Notes under the pieces: model-generated | The model's database searches: none | The model's input: only the letters and a program-made list of their open reading frames with translations | What the model was told of the DNA's origin: nothing | NCBI RefSeq assembly: GCF_014050525.1 | Contig: NZ_JACGAG010000012.1 | Span: 1-64,000, forward strand | Length of the DNA: 64,000 bases | Source of the DNA: Clostridium sp. cel8 | GTDB taxonomy: Bacteria > Bacillota > Clostridia > Clostridiales > Clostridiaceae | Reading direction: 5' to 3' | Program-made: the position numbers and the translations under genes | Shown here: piece by piece, positions 55,590-64,000 of the stretch | How positions within the stretch are numbered: the first letter of the stretch is position 1 | How the letters are laid out: every line of letters starts with the position of its first letter

Positions 55590-58022
55590 ATGCTAAATAT
55601 AGATAAGGAAACTTTTAAAAAAGATTATATAAAAAAGTTTATGGAAATTCACGGTAAAGGTCTAGATGAAGGAACTGATTTTAATAAATATGAGGCCTTG
55701 GGAAGCTTAGTAAGAGATTATGTAACTAAGATGTGGATAGAAACAAATAAAAAATATAAGGAAGACAATAATAAGCAAGTTTATTATTTTTCTATGGAGT
55801 TTTTGCTTGGACGGCTTTTAGGAAGTAATTTGCTTAACTTAGGAATTAGAGATATGTGCAAAGAGGCGTTAAATGATCTTGATATAGATTTAGACAAATT
55901 GGAAAATCTAGAAGAGGATCTTGGACTCGGTAATGGGGGACTTGGAAGATTAGCTGCTTGTTTTCTGGATTCCATGGCATCTCTAAGTATACCAGGTCAT
56001 GGCTGTGGAATAAGATATAGATATGGATTCTTTAATCAGAAAATAATCAATCATTCTCAAGTTGAAGTACCTGATGATTGGCTTAAGAATGGCAATATAT
56101 GGGAAATAAAAAAAGCAGATAAAGCAAGGGTTGTAAAATTTGGAGGGGATGTGAATGTAGAGTATATAGATGGCAATTTAAAATTTCAACATGTAAACTA
56201 TGAGCCAGTTCTTGCTATACCTTATGATGTACCTATAGTTGGTTATAAAAATGATGTAGTAAACACATTAAGGCTTTGGAGTGCAGAACCTCTGTCAAAT
56301 GAATTTGATTTTTCATCTTTTAATCGTGGAGATTTTAGAAAGGCTATGGGATATAAGGATTCAGTAGAAACAATATCACAAATTCTCTATCCAGATGATA
56401 GTTTTTATGAAGGAAAGCTTTTACGATTAAAACAACAGTATTTCTTTGTATCTGCAGGACTTCAAAGTATTATACACCATTTTAAAAGTGCAGGCGGTGA
56501 TATAAGAGAGATAGATGAAAAAATAGCAGTACACATAAATGATACTCATCCAGCACTTGCCATTCCTGAAATGATGAGAATACTTATAGATGAGGAAGGA
56601 TTAGGTTGGGAAGATGCGTGGAGAATTACTCACAATACAATGTCTTATACAAATCATACTATAATGGCTGAGGCATTGGAAAAATGGCCTGTAGATATGT
56701 TTAAAAAGCTTTTACCTAGAATTTTTATGATAGTGGAGGAAATAGATAGACGATTTCGCTTAGAGCTCCAAAGTAAGGGATGTGAGTGGGATAGAATAAG
56801 TAGAATGTTAATAATAGAAGGTGGATATGTAAAAATGGCACACCTTGCTGTCATTGGAAGTCATAGTGTAAATGGAGTTGCAAAGCTTCATACTGAAATA
56901 TTAAAAAAGCAGGAGATGTCAGATTTTTATTATATTTATCCAGATAAATTTAATAATAAGACAAATGGAATAACTCACAGAAGATGGCTTATAAATTCAA
57001 ATCCTAAATTAACTGAGCTTCTTAAAAATACAATAGGGGATAGTTTTATAAAGCATCCAACAGATATGATAAATTTTGAAAAGTTTGCAGGAAATAAGAA
57101 TATTCAGGAAGAACTTGCAAACATAAAGTTAAATAATAAAATTAAATTGGCTGAGTATATATATAAGACTCAAGGAATAAAGGTCGATGTTAATTCTATG
57201 TTTGATGTTCATATAAAAAGAATTCATGCATATAAAAGACAGATGTTGAATTGTCTTAGAATAATGGATCTATATAATTCACTTATAGAGAATCCTAATC
57301 TTGATATTGTGCCAAGAACGTTTATATTTGCAGGTAAATCTGCACCAGGATATTACCTTGCTAAAGATATAATAACTCTTATAAATGTAATAGCAGATAA
57401 AATAAATAATGATAAAAGGGTAAATGACAAAATTAAAGTAGTTTTTATGGAAAATTATAGAGTATCACTTGCTGAAATTATAATACCGGCTGCAGAATTA
57501 AGCGAACAGATATCAACAACTACAAAGGAAGCTTCAGGAACTAGTAATATGAAATTTATGATGAATGGAGCTGTTACTATAGCTACTTTAGATGGAGCTA
57601 ATGTAGAGATAAGAGATGAGGTATCAGATGACAATATAGTTATATTTGGGTTAACGGCAGAAGAAGTGCTTAACTATTATAAAAATGGTGGATATAGTTC
57701 TAAGGAAATCATAGATAGTGATGAAAGAATAGGAAGACTTGTTAACTCACTTGTAGACGGAACTTACACAAGAGATACAAATAGATTTAAAAGTATATAT
57801 GAGAATCTAGTAAACTACAACGATGAATTCTTTGTTCTAAAGGACTTTTATTCTTATATAAATGCTCAAAAGAAAATAGATAAATTATATAAGGACAAAT
57901 TTAAGTGGCAAAAAATGTGCGCAATAAATATAGCTCACTCAGGTATATTCTCAAGTGATAGGACAATAAGAGAATATGCTGCTGGAATATGGGGATCTAG
58001 ATGTCTTTATAAGAATTTGTAG
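55590..58022 (+). CDS. glgP: Glycogen phosphorylase
   Basis: This 810-residue GT35 enzyme releases glucose 1-phosphate from glycogen. The N-terminal YYFSMEFLLGRLLGSNL and LGNGGLGRLAACFLDS are conserved. The pyridoxal phosphate Lys lies in EASGTSNMKFMMNGA. Allosteric sites of the animal enzymes are not evident. It is encoded 24 bases after glgA, behind GGGAGG, so synthesis and breakdown enzymes share one transcript. Confidence 0.96.
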   Translation: MLNIDKETFKKDYIKKFMEIHGKGLDEGTDFNKYEALGSLVRDYVTKMWIETNKKYKEDNNKQVYYFSMEFLLGRLLGSNLLNLGIRDMCKEALNDLDIDLDKLENLEEDLGLGNGGLGRLAACFLDSMASLSIPGHGCGIRYRYGFFNQKIINHSQVEVPDDWLKNGNIWEIKKADKARVVKFGGDVNVEYIDGNLKFQHVNYEPVLAIPYDVPIVGYKNDVVNTLRLWSAEPLSNEFDFSSFNRGDFRKAMGYKDSVETISQILYPDDSFYEGKLLRLKQQYFFVSAGLQSIIHHFKSAGGDIREIDEKIAVHINDTHPALAIPEMMRILIDEEGLGWEDAWRITHNTMSYTNHTIMAEALEKWPVDMFKKLLPRIFMIVEEIDRRFRLELQSKGCEWDRISRMLIIEGGYVKMAHLAVIGSHSVNGVAKLHTEILKKQEMSDFYYIYPDKFNNKTNGITHRRWLINSNPKLTELLKNTIGDSFIKHPTDMINFEKFAGNKNIQEELANIKLNNKIKLAEYIYKTQGIKVDVNSMFDVHIKRIHAYKRQMLNCLRIMDLYNSLIENPNLDIVPRTFIFAGKSAPGYYLAKDIITLINVIADKINNDKRVNDKIKVVFMENYRVSLAEIIIPAAELSEQISTTTKEASGTSNMKFMMNGAVTIATLDGANVEIRDEVSDDNIVIFGLTAEEVLNYYKNGGYSSKEIIDSDERIGRLVNSLVDGTYTRDTNRFKSIYENLVNYNDEFFVLKDFYSYINAQKKIDKLYKDKFKWQKMCAINIAHSGIFSSDRTIREYAAGIWGSRCLYKNL

Positions 58023-58090
58023 TTAAATATTTGTATTTTAGTATTTTATGTATAGACAAAGGCTGAGATTTTAATAGGGGAGAGTTTAAA

Positions 58091-59869
58091 ATGGATTTTT
58101 GGATAAAGCATGATTCTAGGGATATTAACTGCAGAAAACCATTTGGTGCGGTACCTAAAGGGCAAACAGTATATATTTCTATATTTATGGATCGATATCT
58201 TCCTGTATATTTGAATTTAATTTATTTTGATTACAATCACAATACTGTGAAAATGGAAGCAAAAAAAATAAGTAATGGTAAATATGAATATTTTTATTAT
58301 ATTAATATAGATAAAGATTATGAGGGACTTATCAACTATTATTTTAAAATAGCAGTTGATAAGCAAAATTATATTTATTATGGAAATAATTCTGATGGAC
58401 TAGGGGGAGAGGGGCAAGTATATTATGATAAACCTAAAACATATCAGATAACTGTATATGAGCCATTTTCTGTACCAGAATGGTTTAAACAGGGGATTGT
58501 ATATCAAATATATGTTGATAGATTTAAAAACGGTAATAAAAATGGGAGAATTGAAAATCCTAAGCCAAATAGTTTTATACATGAAAACTGGGAGGATGAT
58601 CCTGAGTATATAAAAGATGAATATGGGAATATAGTAAAATGGGATTTCTTTGGAGGAAACTTAAAGGGAGTAATTGAAAAGCTAGATTATATAAAGAGTT
58701 TAGGTGTAAATACAATATACTTAAATCCAATATTTAAATCTGTAAGCAATCATAAATATGATACTGGGGATTATAAAGTTATAGATGAAATGTATGGTGA
58801 TGAATTAACATTTAAAAAGCTATGTAAGATAGCGGAAAAAATGGATATAAAAATTATTTTAGATGGAGTTTTTAATCATACTGGAGATGATAGTAGGTAT
58901 TTTAATAAATATGGAAATTATAATTCAATTGGGGCATATCAATCAAAAAAATCTCCATATTATAGCTGGTATAAATTTACTAAATATCCTGATGAATATG
59001 AGAGTTGGTGGGGAATTGGTAATATGCCAGATGTAAATGAAATGGATGATACCTATATTGATTTTATTATTTCAGGAAAGGATTCAGTGTTAGATAAATG
59101 GATGGAAGATGGAGCTTTGGGATGGAGACTTGATGTTGCTGATGAACTTCCAGATGAATTTATAGAGAAGATAAGAGATAAGATCAAAAGCATTTCTAAA
59201 GATTCTGTGCTTATAGGAGAAGTGTGGGAAGATGCATCAAATAAAGTCAGTTATTCTAAAAGAAGAAAGTATGTATTTGGACATGAACTTGATTCTGTAA
59301 TTAACTATCCATTTAGAAATGTTTTAATAGGATTTTTAACTGGAACTATAGGATCTAGTATCTTTTGTAGGACAATAATGAGTTTATATGAAAACTATCC
59401 TAAAGAAATTTTTTATTCAAATCTAAATGTTGTAGGAACTCATGATACTGAAAGGATTCTAACAGTATTAAGTCAAAATGGAAAAGACGGAATAAAGCTT
59501 TTGAATATGGCAGTAGCTATACAGATGACTATGCCAGGAGTTCCAATGATATATTATGGAGATGAGGTAGGGATAACTGGAGGTAAAGATCCTAAAAATA
59601 GGAAGACATATCCATGGGGAAATGAAAATAAAGATATATTGAAATTTTATAAAGATATTACAGTGCTTAGAAATAAGTTCGATGCTTTGAAAAGAGGAAG
59701 TATAGAGTTCCATAATGTAGATGAGGATGTGTTATGTTACGATAGGACTTTTAATCAGGAAAAAATTATAGTTGTTGTAAATAGAAATGATACCAAATCA
59801 TTTAACATAAAAATAGGGGAGTTGTATTTAAAAATACTTCCCGGTGAGGTAAAGATAGTGCAAAATTGA
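58091..59869 (+). CDS. GH13 alpha-glycosidase (neopullulanase/cyclomaltodextrinase-like)
   Basis: This 592-residue enzyme has an N-terminal beta domain (about 1-125) and a GH13 barrel starting VYQIYVDRFKNGNKNG. The catalytic Asp is in GWRLDVADELP, the Glu in LIGEVWEDAS, and the third Asp in VVGTHDTERIL. The domain order matches maltodextrin-degrading GH13_20-type enzymes, which act in the cytoplasm. There is no signal peptide. It probably trims or debranches glycogen-derived dextrins within the operon. Confidence 0.9.
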   Translation: MDFWIKHDSRDINCRKPFGAVPKGQTVYISIFMDRYLPVYLNLIYFDYNHNTVKMEAKKISNGKYEYFYYINIDKDYEGLINYYFKIAVDKQNYIYYGNNSDGLGGEGQVYYDKPKTYQITVYEPFSVPEWFKQGIVYQIYVDRFKNGNKNGRIENPKPNSFIHENWEDDPEYIKDEYGNIVKWDFFGGNLKGVIEKLDYIKSLGVNTIYLNPIFKSVSNHKYDTGDYKVIDEMYGDELTFKKLCKIAEKMDIKIILDGVFNHTGDDSRYFNKYGNYNSIGAYQSKKSPYYSWYKFTKYPDEYESWWGIGNMPDVNEMDDTYIDFIISGKDSVLDKWMEDGALGWRLDVADELPDEFIEKIRDKIKSISKDSVLIGEVWEDASNKVSYSKRRKYVFGHELDSVINYPFRNVLIGFLTGTIGSSIFCRTIMSLYENYPKEIFYSNLNVVGTHDTERILTVLSQNGKDGIKLLNMAVAIQMTMPGVPMIYYGDEVGITGGKDPKNRKTYPWGNENKDILKFYKDITVLRNKFDALKRGSIEFHNVDEDVLCYDRTFNQEKIIVVVNRNDTKSFNIKIGELYLKILPGEVKIVQN

Positions 59870-59935
59870 TTATATAAATATAAAATGGGCTAAAATATCG
59901 TAGCAAATGCTTACTAAAATGGGGAGGATGAGTAC

Positions 59936-61090
59936 ATGAATAAAAAAGAAATAATATCAATGGTATTAGCTGGTGGACAAGGGTCTAGGCTAGGTGTATT
60001 AACTAAGAGGCTTGCAAAACCTGCAGTGCCTTTTGGGGGTAAATATAGAATAATAGATTTTACTCTAAGTAATTGCTCAAACTCGGGTATTGATACTGTA
60101 GGAGTACTGACACAATATAAACCACTTGAGCTGAATTCTCATATAGGTATAGGAAGTTCGTGGGATTTAGATAGAAGAGATGGCGGTGTATACATACTTT
60201 CGCCTTATCAGGAAGAAAATGGTGGGAATTGGTACAAAGGAACTGCTGATGCCATATATCAAAATATGTCTTTTATAGATAGTTACAACCCTGAATATGT
60301 ACTTGTACTTTCCGGAGATCATATATATAAGATGAATTATTTGCGTATGCTTGATTTTCATAAAGAAAAAGGTGCAGATGCAACTATTGCTGTAATTGAT
60401 GTTCCAATGAGTGAAGCTTCTAGATTTGGAATAATGAATACTAAAGAAGATATGAGAATATATGGATTTGAAGAAAAGCCACAGAATCCAACAAGCACTA
60501 ATGCATCTATGGGTATTTATATTTTCAATTGGAAGATCTTAAAGAAATTTTTAATAGCCGATCAAAAGGATAATAATTCAAGCAACGACTTTGGAAAAAA
60601 TATTATACCCAATATGCTTGATTCAGGGCTTAATCTGTATGCATATCCATTTAAGGGTTATTGGAAAGATGTTGGTACAGTAAAAAGCCTATGGGAGGCA
60701 AATATGGATCTTTTAAGAGATGATAATGAACTTGATTTAAGGGATCCAAAGTGGAGAATATATTCAGCAGATCATGTAGAACCTGCTCAGTATATTGGAC
60801 CAAATGCAGAAATCAAAACATCTATTGCCGTTGATGGATGTGAAATTTATGGAAGAGTTTATAATTCAATAATATTTTCAGGAAGTATAATAGGGGAAAA
60901 CTCTACGGTTATAAATTCAGTTGTAATGCCAAATACGAAGATAGAAAATAATGTATTGGTTAATAAGGCAATCATAGGAAGTAATGCAGTAATTAAATCA
61001 AATAGTTCAATAGGAAACGATAAGGAAATTACTGTAATAGGTTCAAATACGACTTTAGAATCAGGTTCTATACTATCAAGTTGTAATTAG
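59936..61090 (+). CDS. glgC: Glucose-1-phosphate adenylyltransferase, catalytic subunit
   Basis: This 384-residue enzyme makes ADP-glucose, the committed step of glycogen synthesis. The nucleotide loop [20 protein letters not shown], the [13 protein letters not shown] segment, and [11 protein letters not shown] are intact. The C-terminal left-handed beta helix shows hexapeptide repeats. It lies just before glgD, its usual regulatory partner in Firmicutes. Confidence 0.96.
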   Translation: MNKKEIISMVLAGGQGSRLGVLTKRLAKPAVPFGGKYRIIDFTLSNCSNSGIDTVGVLTQYKPLELNSHIGIGSSWDLDRRDGGVYILSPYQEENGGNWYKGTADAIYQNMSFIDSYNPEYVLVLSGDHIYKMNYLRMLDFHKEKGADATIAVIDVPMSEASRFGIMNTKEDMRIYGFEEKPQNPTSTNASMGIYIFNWKILKKFLIADQKDNNSSNDFGKNIIPNMLDSGLNLYAYPFKGYWKDVGTVKSLWEANMDLLRDDNELDLRDPKWRIYSADHVEPAQYIGPNAEIKTSIAVDGCEIYGRVYNSIIFSGSIIGENSTVINSVVMPNTKIENNVLVNKAIIGSNAVIKSNSSIGNDKEITVIGSNTTLESGSILSSCN

Positions 61091-61143
61091 GGTTTAAGAA
61101 TAAAATTATTATGTGAATTTTTATCTTGGGAAGGGGAAAATAC

Positions 61144-62256
61144 ATGTACAAAAATTTCATGGGAGTTATAAATTTAGATGAAGATGAAAAAAATATAAGT
61201 CAGCTTACAATAAATAGACCATTAGCATCCATACCAATTGGAGGTCGTCATAGAATTATAGATTTTATATTGTCAAACATGGCTAATTCAGGAATAGATA
61301 ACATAGGTATATTTACAAAAATGGAATCAAGATCTCTTATAGATCATATAAGTAATGGGAGGCCTTGGGATTTAAATAGAAAAATAGAGGGACTTAGAGT
61401 TTTTAATTTTACAGATAAGAGCCCTTCTATAAATGATATATGTAATTTCTCTAAAAATATGGCTTATTTTGAAAATAGCAAGGAAGAATATGTGATTATG
61501 GCTCCATCTTATATGATATGTAATATAGATTTGAAAGAAGCTATGAAATCACATATAAGATCTAAAAATGATGTTACAATAATATATAAACATGTTAATG
61601 ATGCAGATAAAAATTTTATAAATTCTGAAATATTAAATGTAAATAGTAAAAATAAGGTAGTAAGTGTAGGGAAAAATATAGGAGTAAAAAAAGAAGCAAA
61701 TATATGTATGGAAATGTATATGATGGATAAGAAATTGTTTATGGACATAGTTAACGAATGTGTGTCAATGGGGAATTATAAGAAGATTAAAGAATATATA
61801 TATAACTCTTTGGATACTCTAAATGTAGGAATTTTTGAATTTAAAGGATATTTAAGCTGTATAAATTCTATTTCTACCTATTATAAGTCAAGTATGGATA
61901 TTTTGAATCCTAAAATAATGAAAGAATTATTTACTATAAATAGACCAATATATACTAAAAGTAACGATGAAGTACCAGTAAAATATTCACAATCAAGTAC
62001 TGTAAGTAATTCTATAATAGGAAATGGAAGCTTAATTTGTGGTAGTGTAAAAAATAGTATAATATCAAGACGAGTTACTATAGGTGAAAATTCTTCACTG
62101 GAAAATTGTATAGTACATCAGGATTGTATTATAGGTCCAGGAGTAAAACTTCATTATGCAATTGTGGACAAAAATTGTATTATAAAGGAATCTGAAGATC
62201 TTAAAGGTAGTAAAGATATACCAATAGTAATAGAGAATAATTATAGGACATATTGA
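61144..62256 (+). CDS. glgD: Glucose-1-phosphate adenylyltransferase, GlgD subunit
   Basis: This GlgC paralog of about 370 residues keeps the GGRHRIIDFILSNMANSGIDN segment and the C-terminal hexapeptide helix. The catalytic loop GGxGxRL is missing: its place is held by MGVINLDEDEKN. GlgD therefore acts as a non-catalytic partner that raises GlgC activity. The ATG at 61144 follows GGAAGGGG; the upstream TTG at 61126 overlaps it. Confidence 0.94.
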   Translation: MYKNFMGVINLDEDEKNISQLTINRPLASIPIGGRHRIIDFILSNMANSGIDNIGIFTKMESRSLIDHISNGRPWDLNRKIEGLRVFNFTDKSPSINDICNFSKNMAYFENSKEEYVIMAPSYMICNIDLKEAMKSHIRSKNDVTIIYKHVNDADKNFINSEILNVNSKNKVVSVGKNIGVKKEANICMEMYMMDKKLFMDIVNECVSMGNYKKIKEYIYNSLDTLNVGIFEFKGYLSCINSISTYYKSSMDILNPKIMKELFTINRPIYTKSNDEVPVKYSQSSTVSNSIIGNGSLICGSVKNSIISRRVTIGENSSLENCIVHQDCIIGPGVKLHYAIVDKNCIIKESEDLKGSKDIPIVIENNYRTY

Positions 62257-62287
62257 AATAAAATAAAAAAGATTTTATCATAAAATG

Positions 62288-62318
62288 AAGGAGATATTAA
62301 TTGTATCTCCTTTTAATT
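62288..62318 (+). terminator. Terminator of the glycogen operon
   Basis: AAGGAGATA (62288-62296) pairs with TATCTCCTT (62304-62312) around a seven-base loop and is followed by T-rich sequence. It is probably leaky, because the next gene starts only about 40 bases later without an obvious promoter. Confidence 0.75.
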
Positions 62319-62351
62319 TACAAAAGTAAAAATAAAGGGGAAAGTTAAAAA

Positions 62352-64000
62352 ATGAAAGTTAAAAAATATGTAGTGTCATTAGTGATTATTACAATAGGCA
62401 TATTGTTCACAGTTATTTATTTTAAAAGTCCAATAAGGTCAAGTGATTATTATCCTTTGCTTTCAGGAACATTTATACAAATCGATATGGCACAAAATTG
62501 GAATAAAGATAAGTGGATTAGTGAGTTTACATATCTAAAAAGAAATAAAATGAATTATGTTGTTTTAACTGGAATTAGTTTAACAGATAAAAGTGGTACA
62601 AAAACTGTGTATAAAAGCAATATACCAGGAACTCAAAAAATTTATGGTGATAGAGATGAACTTGATTTATGTTTAAGTGCTGCTGAGAAGTTAGGTATAA
62701 AAGTATTTTTAGGTATGGATTTTAACGATGAGTGGTGGCAACAATCTCCAGATAATGAAAATTGGTTAAAGGATCAAATGAATAGAGCCAATTTAATATG
62801 TGATGAAATTTATGAAAAGTACCATTCAAAATACAAGAATGCTTTTTATGGTTGGTATTTTCCATATGAAGTGGACAATGCAAGATTTAATAATAAAGTT
62901 CAATTTGATAATCTTGCAAAAGGGATAAATTTGAATTTGGATTATTTGGAGTCTAAAAAAGAAAGATTGCCATTTTTAATGTCTCCTTTTATGAATTCCG
63001 AATTTGGCACTGCAAAAGAATATGCTCAAAACTGGAAGTATTTTTTTTCTAAGGTTAATTTTAAAGAAGGAGATATATTTTGTCCACAGGATTCAGTAGG
63101 GGCAGGAGGCCTTGATGTAAATGAGATAAATCCATGGCTTACGGCACTTAGAAAAGCTGTAAATACAAAAAAAGGACTAAAATTCTGGTCTAATATAGAA
63201 ACATTTGACTATGTTAATAATTCTAGCATAACCTTAGATAAACTTGTAAAACGAATGGAAATTGAAAGTCCTTGTGTTGATAAGATGATAAGTTTTTCAT
63301 ATAGTCATTATTATAGTCCTAATAATATTAATTCTGGATTTAATGATGCCTATTATACATATGTAAATACAGGTAATTTGGAAAAGAAGCAGGTTGATTC
63401 ACCTACAAACTTAAAAGTTCAAAAACTTGGAGAATATGAATTTAAGATATCATGGAATAAGCCAGATAACTATAGCAATATATGTGCCTATAGAGTATAT
63501 AGAAATGGAGTGCTAATTTATAGTCCTACAATACAGAGAATATACGGAGGAAATAGTAAAGAGTTTTACTTTAGTGTAGTAGATAGACCAATGCCTAAGG
63601 AAAATACAAAGTCATATACTTATGAGGTTAAAGCTGTTGATTTTTCAGGTAACATGTCTGAATCATCTGAAAAGGTTACAGTAAATGTAAAGCCACTTAA
63701 AATACTGCCAAATGTTTTATCAAAGGGATGTAAATATAATTTAAGTCCAAATCCTGATTTGAATTATGGAGATAATGGTGTAAAATTAACAGATGGAAAG
63801 TATGCATCCACTAAAAAAATAGAAGACAGTCAGTTTGCAGCATGGTATGGGAATTCATTCAATTTAGAAGTAGATCTTAAAAGAGTTGAGGAAGTTAGTC
63901 AATTTATGATTGACTATTATAGAAATCCTAGAAGATGGGTATATTTACCTAAAGCAGCATCTGTTGCAGTGTCAGAGGATGGAGTTAATTTTAAAGCTGT
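62352..64000 (+). CDS. Secreted or membrane-anchored DUF4434 glycoside-hydrolase-like protein with a fibronectin type III domain (3' end outside window)
   Basis: The frame is open from ATG 62352 to the window end, at least 549 residues. A hydrophobic N-terminal segment (YVVSLVIITIGILFTVIYF, about 6-24) is a signal peptide or anchor. The next 300 residues form a TIM-barrel-like DUF4434 domain (GTFIQIDMAQNWNKDKW, FYGWYFPYEVDN) with conserved acidic and aromatic residues. From about 355 a fibronectin type III domain follows (PTNLKVQKLGEYEFKISWN). After about 450 a discoidin-like region starts (KLTDGKYAST). It may act on surface polysaccharide; the substrate is unknown. Confidence 0.82.
   Translation, partial: MKVKKYVVSLVIITIGILFTVIYFKSPIRSSDYYPLLSGTFIQIDMAQNWNKDKWISEFTYLKRNKMNYVVLTGISLTDKSGTKTVYKSNIPGTQKIYGDRDELDLCLSAAEKLGIKVFLGMDFNDEWWQQSPDNENWLKDQMNRANLICDEIYEKYHSKYKNAFYGWYFPYEVDNARFNNKVQFDNLAKGINLNLDYLESKKERLPFLMSPFMNSEFGTAKEYAQNWKYFFSKVNFKEGDIFCPQDSVGAGGLDVNEINPWLTALRKAVNTKKGLKFWSNIETFDYVNNSSITLDKLVKRMEIESPCVDKMISFSYSHYYSPNNINSGFNDAYYTYVNTGNLEKKQVDSPTNLKVQKLGEYEFKISWNKPDNYSNICAYRVYRNGVLIYSPTIQRIYGGNSKEFYFSVVDRPMPKENTKSYTYEVKAVDFSGNMSESSEKVTVNVKPLKILPNVLSKGCKYNLSPNPDLNYGDNGVKLTDGKYASTKKIEDSQFAAWYGNSFNLEVDLKRVEEVSQFMIDYYRNPRRWVYLPKAASVAVSEDGVNFKA

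Noticed and set aside
61144-62256. glgD as a decayed second glgC
   Set aside because: Loss of the catalytic loop is the normal state of GlgD in Firmicutes. The frame is intact and follows glgC in the usual order.

Overview
This window is a low-GC, AT-rich chromosomal segment of an endospore-forming, nitrogen-fixing Clostridium. The lineage call rests on clostridial-type nitrogenase genes: nifI1 and nifI2 lie between nifH and nifD, NifD carries an internal insertion, NifK is short at its N-terminus, NifN and NifB are fused, and homocitrate synthase is split into nifV-omega and nifV-alpha. This is the arrangement described for Clostridium pasteurianum and relatives. A spore-associated LonC protease and a protein with cell-wall-binding type 2 repeats fit the same group. 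The species cannot be fixed from sequence reading alone.

Layout. (1) 0-9.6 kb: a conserved housekeeping block, all on the plus strand: mscS-like channel, DUF951, rpsF-ssb-rpsR behind a probable S6:S18 leader, MazG-like, DUF2232 (YybS), gdpP, rplI, lonC and dnaB. (2) 9.6-15 kb: an hsp18-type chaperone with a CtsR operator, tRNA-Thr, a secreted wall-binding protein, an unknown gene, T-box-controlled serS, and two tRNA-Ser genes. Short repeats that look like worn insertion-sequence ends flank serS. (3) 15-27.7 kb: the nitrogen fixation island. A divergent excisionase-type HTH/periplasmic-binding-fold regulator faces nifH-nifI1-nifI2-nifD-nifK-nifE-nifN/B/X-nifV-omega-nifV-alpha. A perfect 7-1-7 Fur box lies between the regulator and nifH. 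(4) 27.7-34.3 kb: a zinc ribbon protein, an unassigned structured RNA candidate with its own -10 box, an FAD oxidoreductase behind a terminator, purA, an acyl-ACP thioesterase, a second flavoprotein (minus strand) and a PPDK regulator. (5) 34.4-37.2 kb: seven tRNA genes, including a tandem duplication of Glu-Val-Asp, then dnaD and a helicase loader on the minus strand. (6) 37.3-48.5 kb: a complete type II fatty acid synthesis operon (fabK-like, fabT, fabH, acpP, fabK, fabD, fabG, fabF, accB, fabZ, accC, accD, accA). Its promoter has a double FabT-type operator. (7) 48.5-52 kb: minus-strand single genes: ferritin, a subtilase, a YdcZ-type transporter, a dUTPase-like protein and a TM1266-type ACT protein. 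(8) 52.2-62.3 kb: a glycogen operon (glgB, glgA, glgP, a GH13 glycosidase, glgC, glgD). It is followed by a secreted DUF4434/fibronectin type III protein that runs off the window.

How the parts work together. The nif block supplies the Fe protein, the MoFe protein, two post-translational PII-type regulators and the FeMo-cofactor scaffold/NifB/homocitrate machinery. General Fe-S assembly genes and molybdate transport genes are not in this window. The fab operon makes malonyl-CoA (AccABCD) and elongates it on the ACP encoded in the same operon, with FabT feedback. The glg genes form a complete glycogen synthesis and breakdown set. The observations most worth following are the orphan structured RNA near 28.1 kb, the Fur box upstream of nifH, the reciprocal loss of domains in the two NifV proteins, and the double FabT operator.
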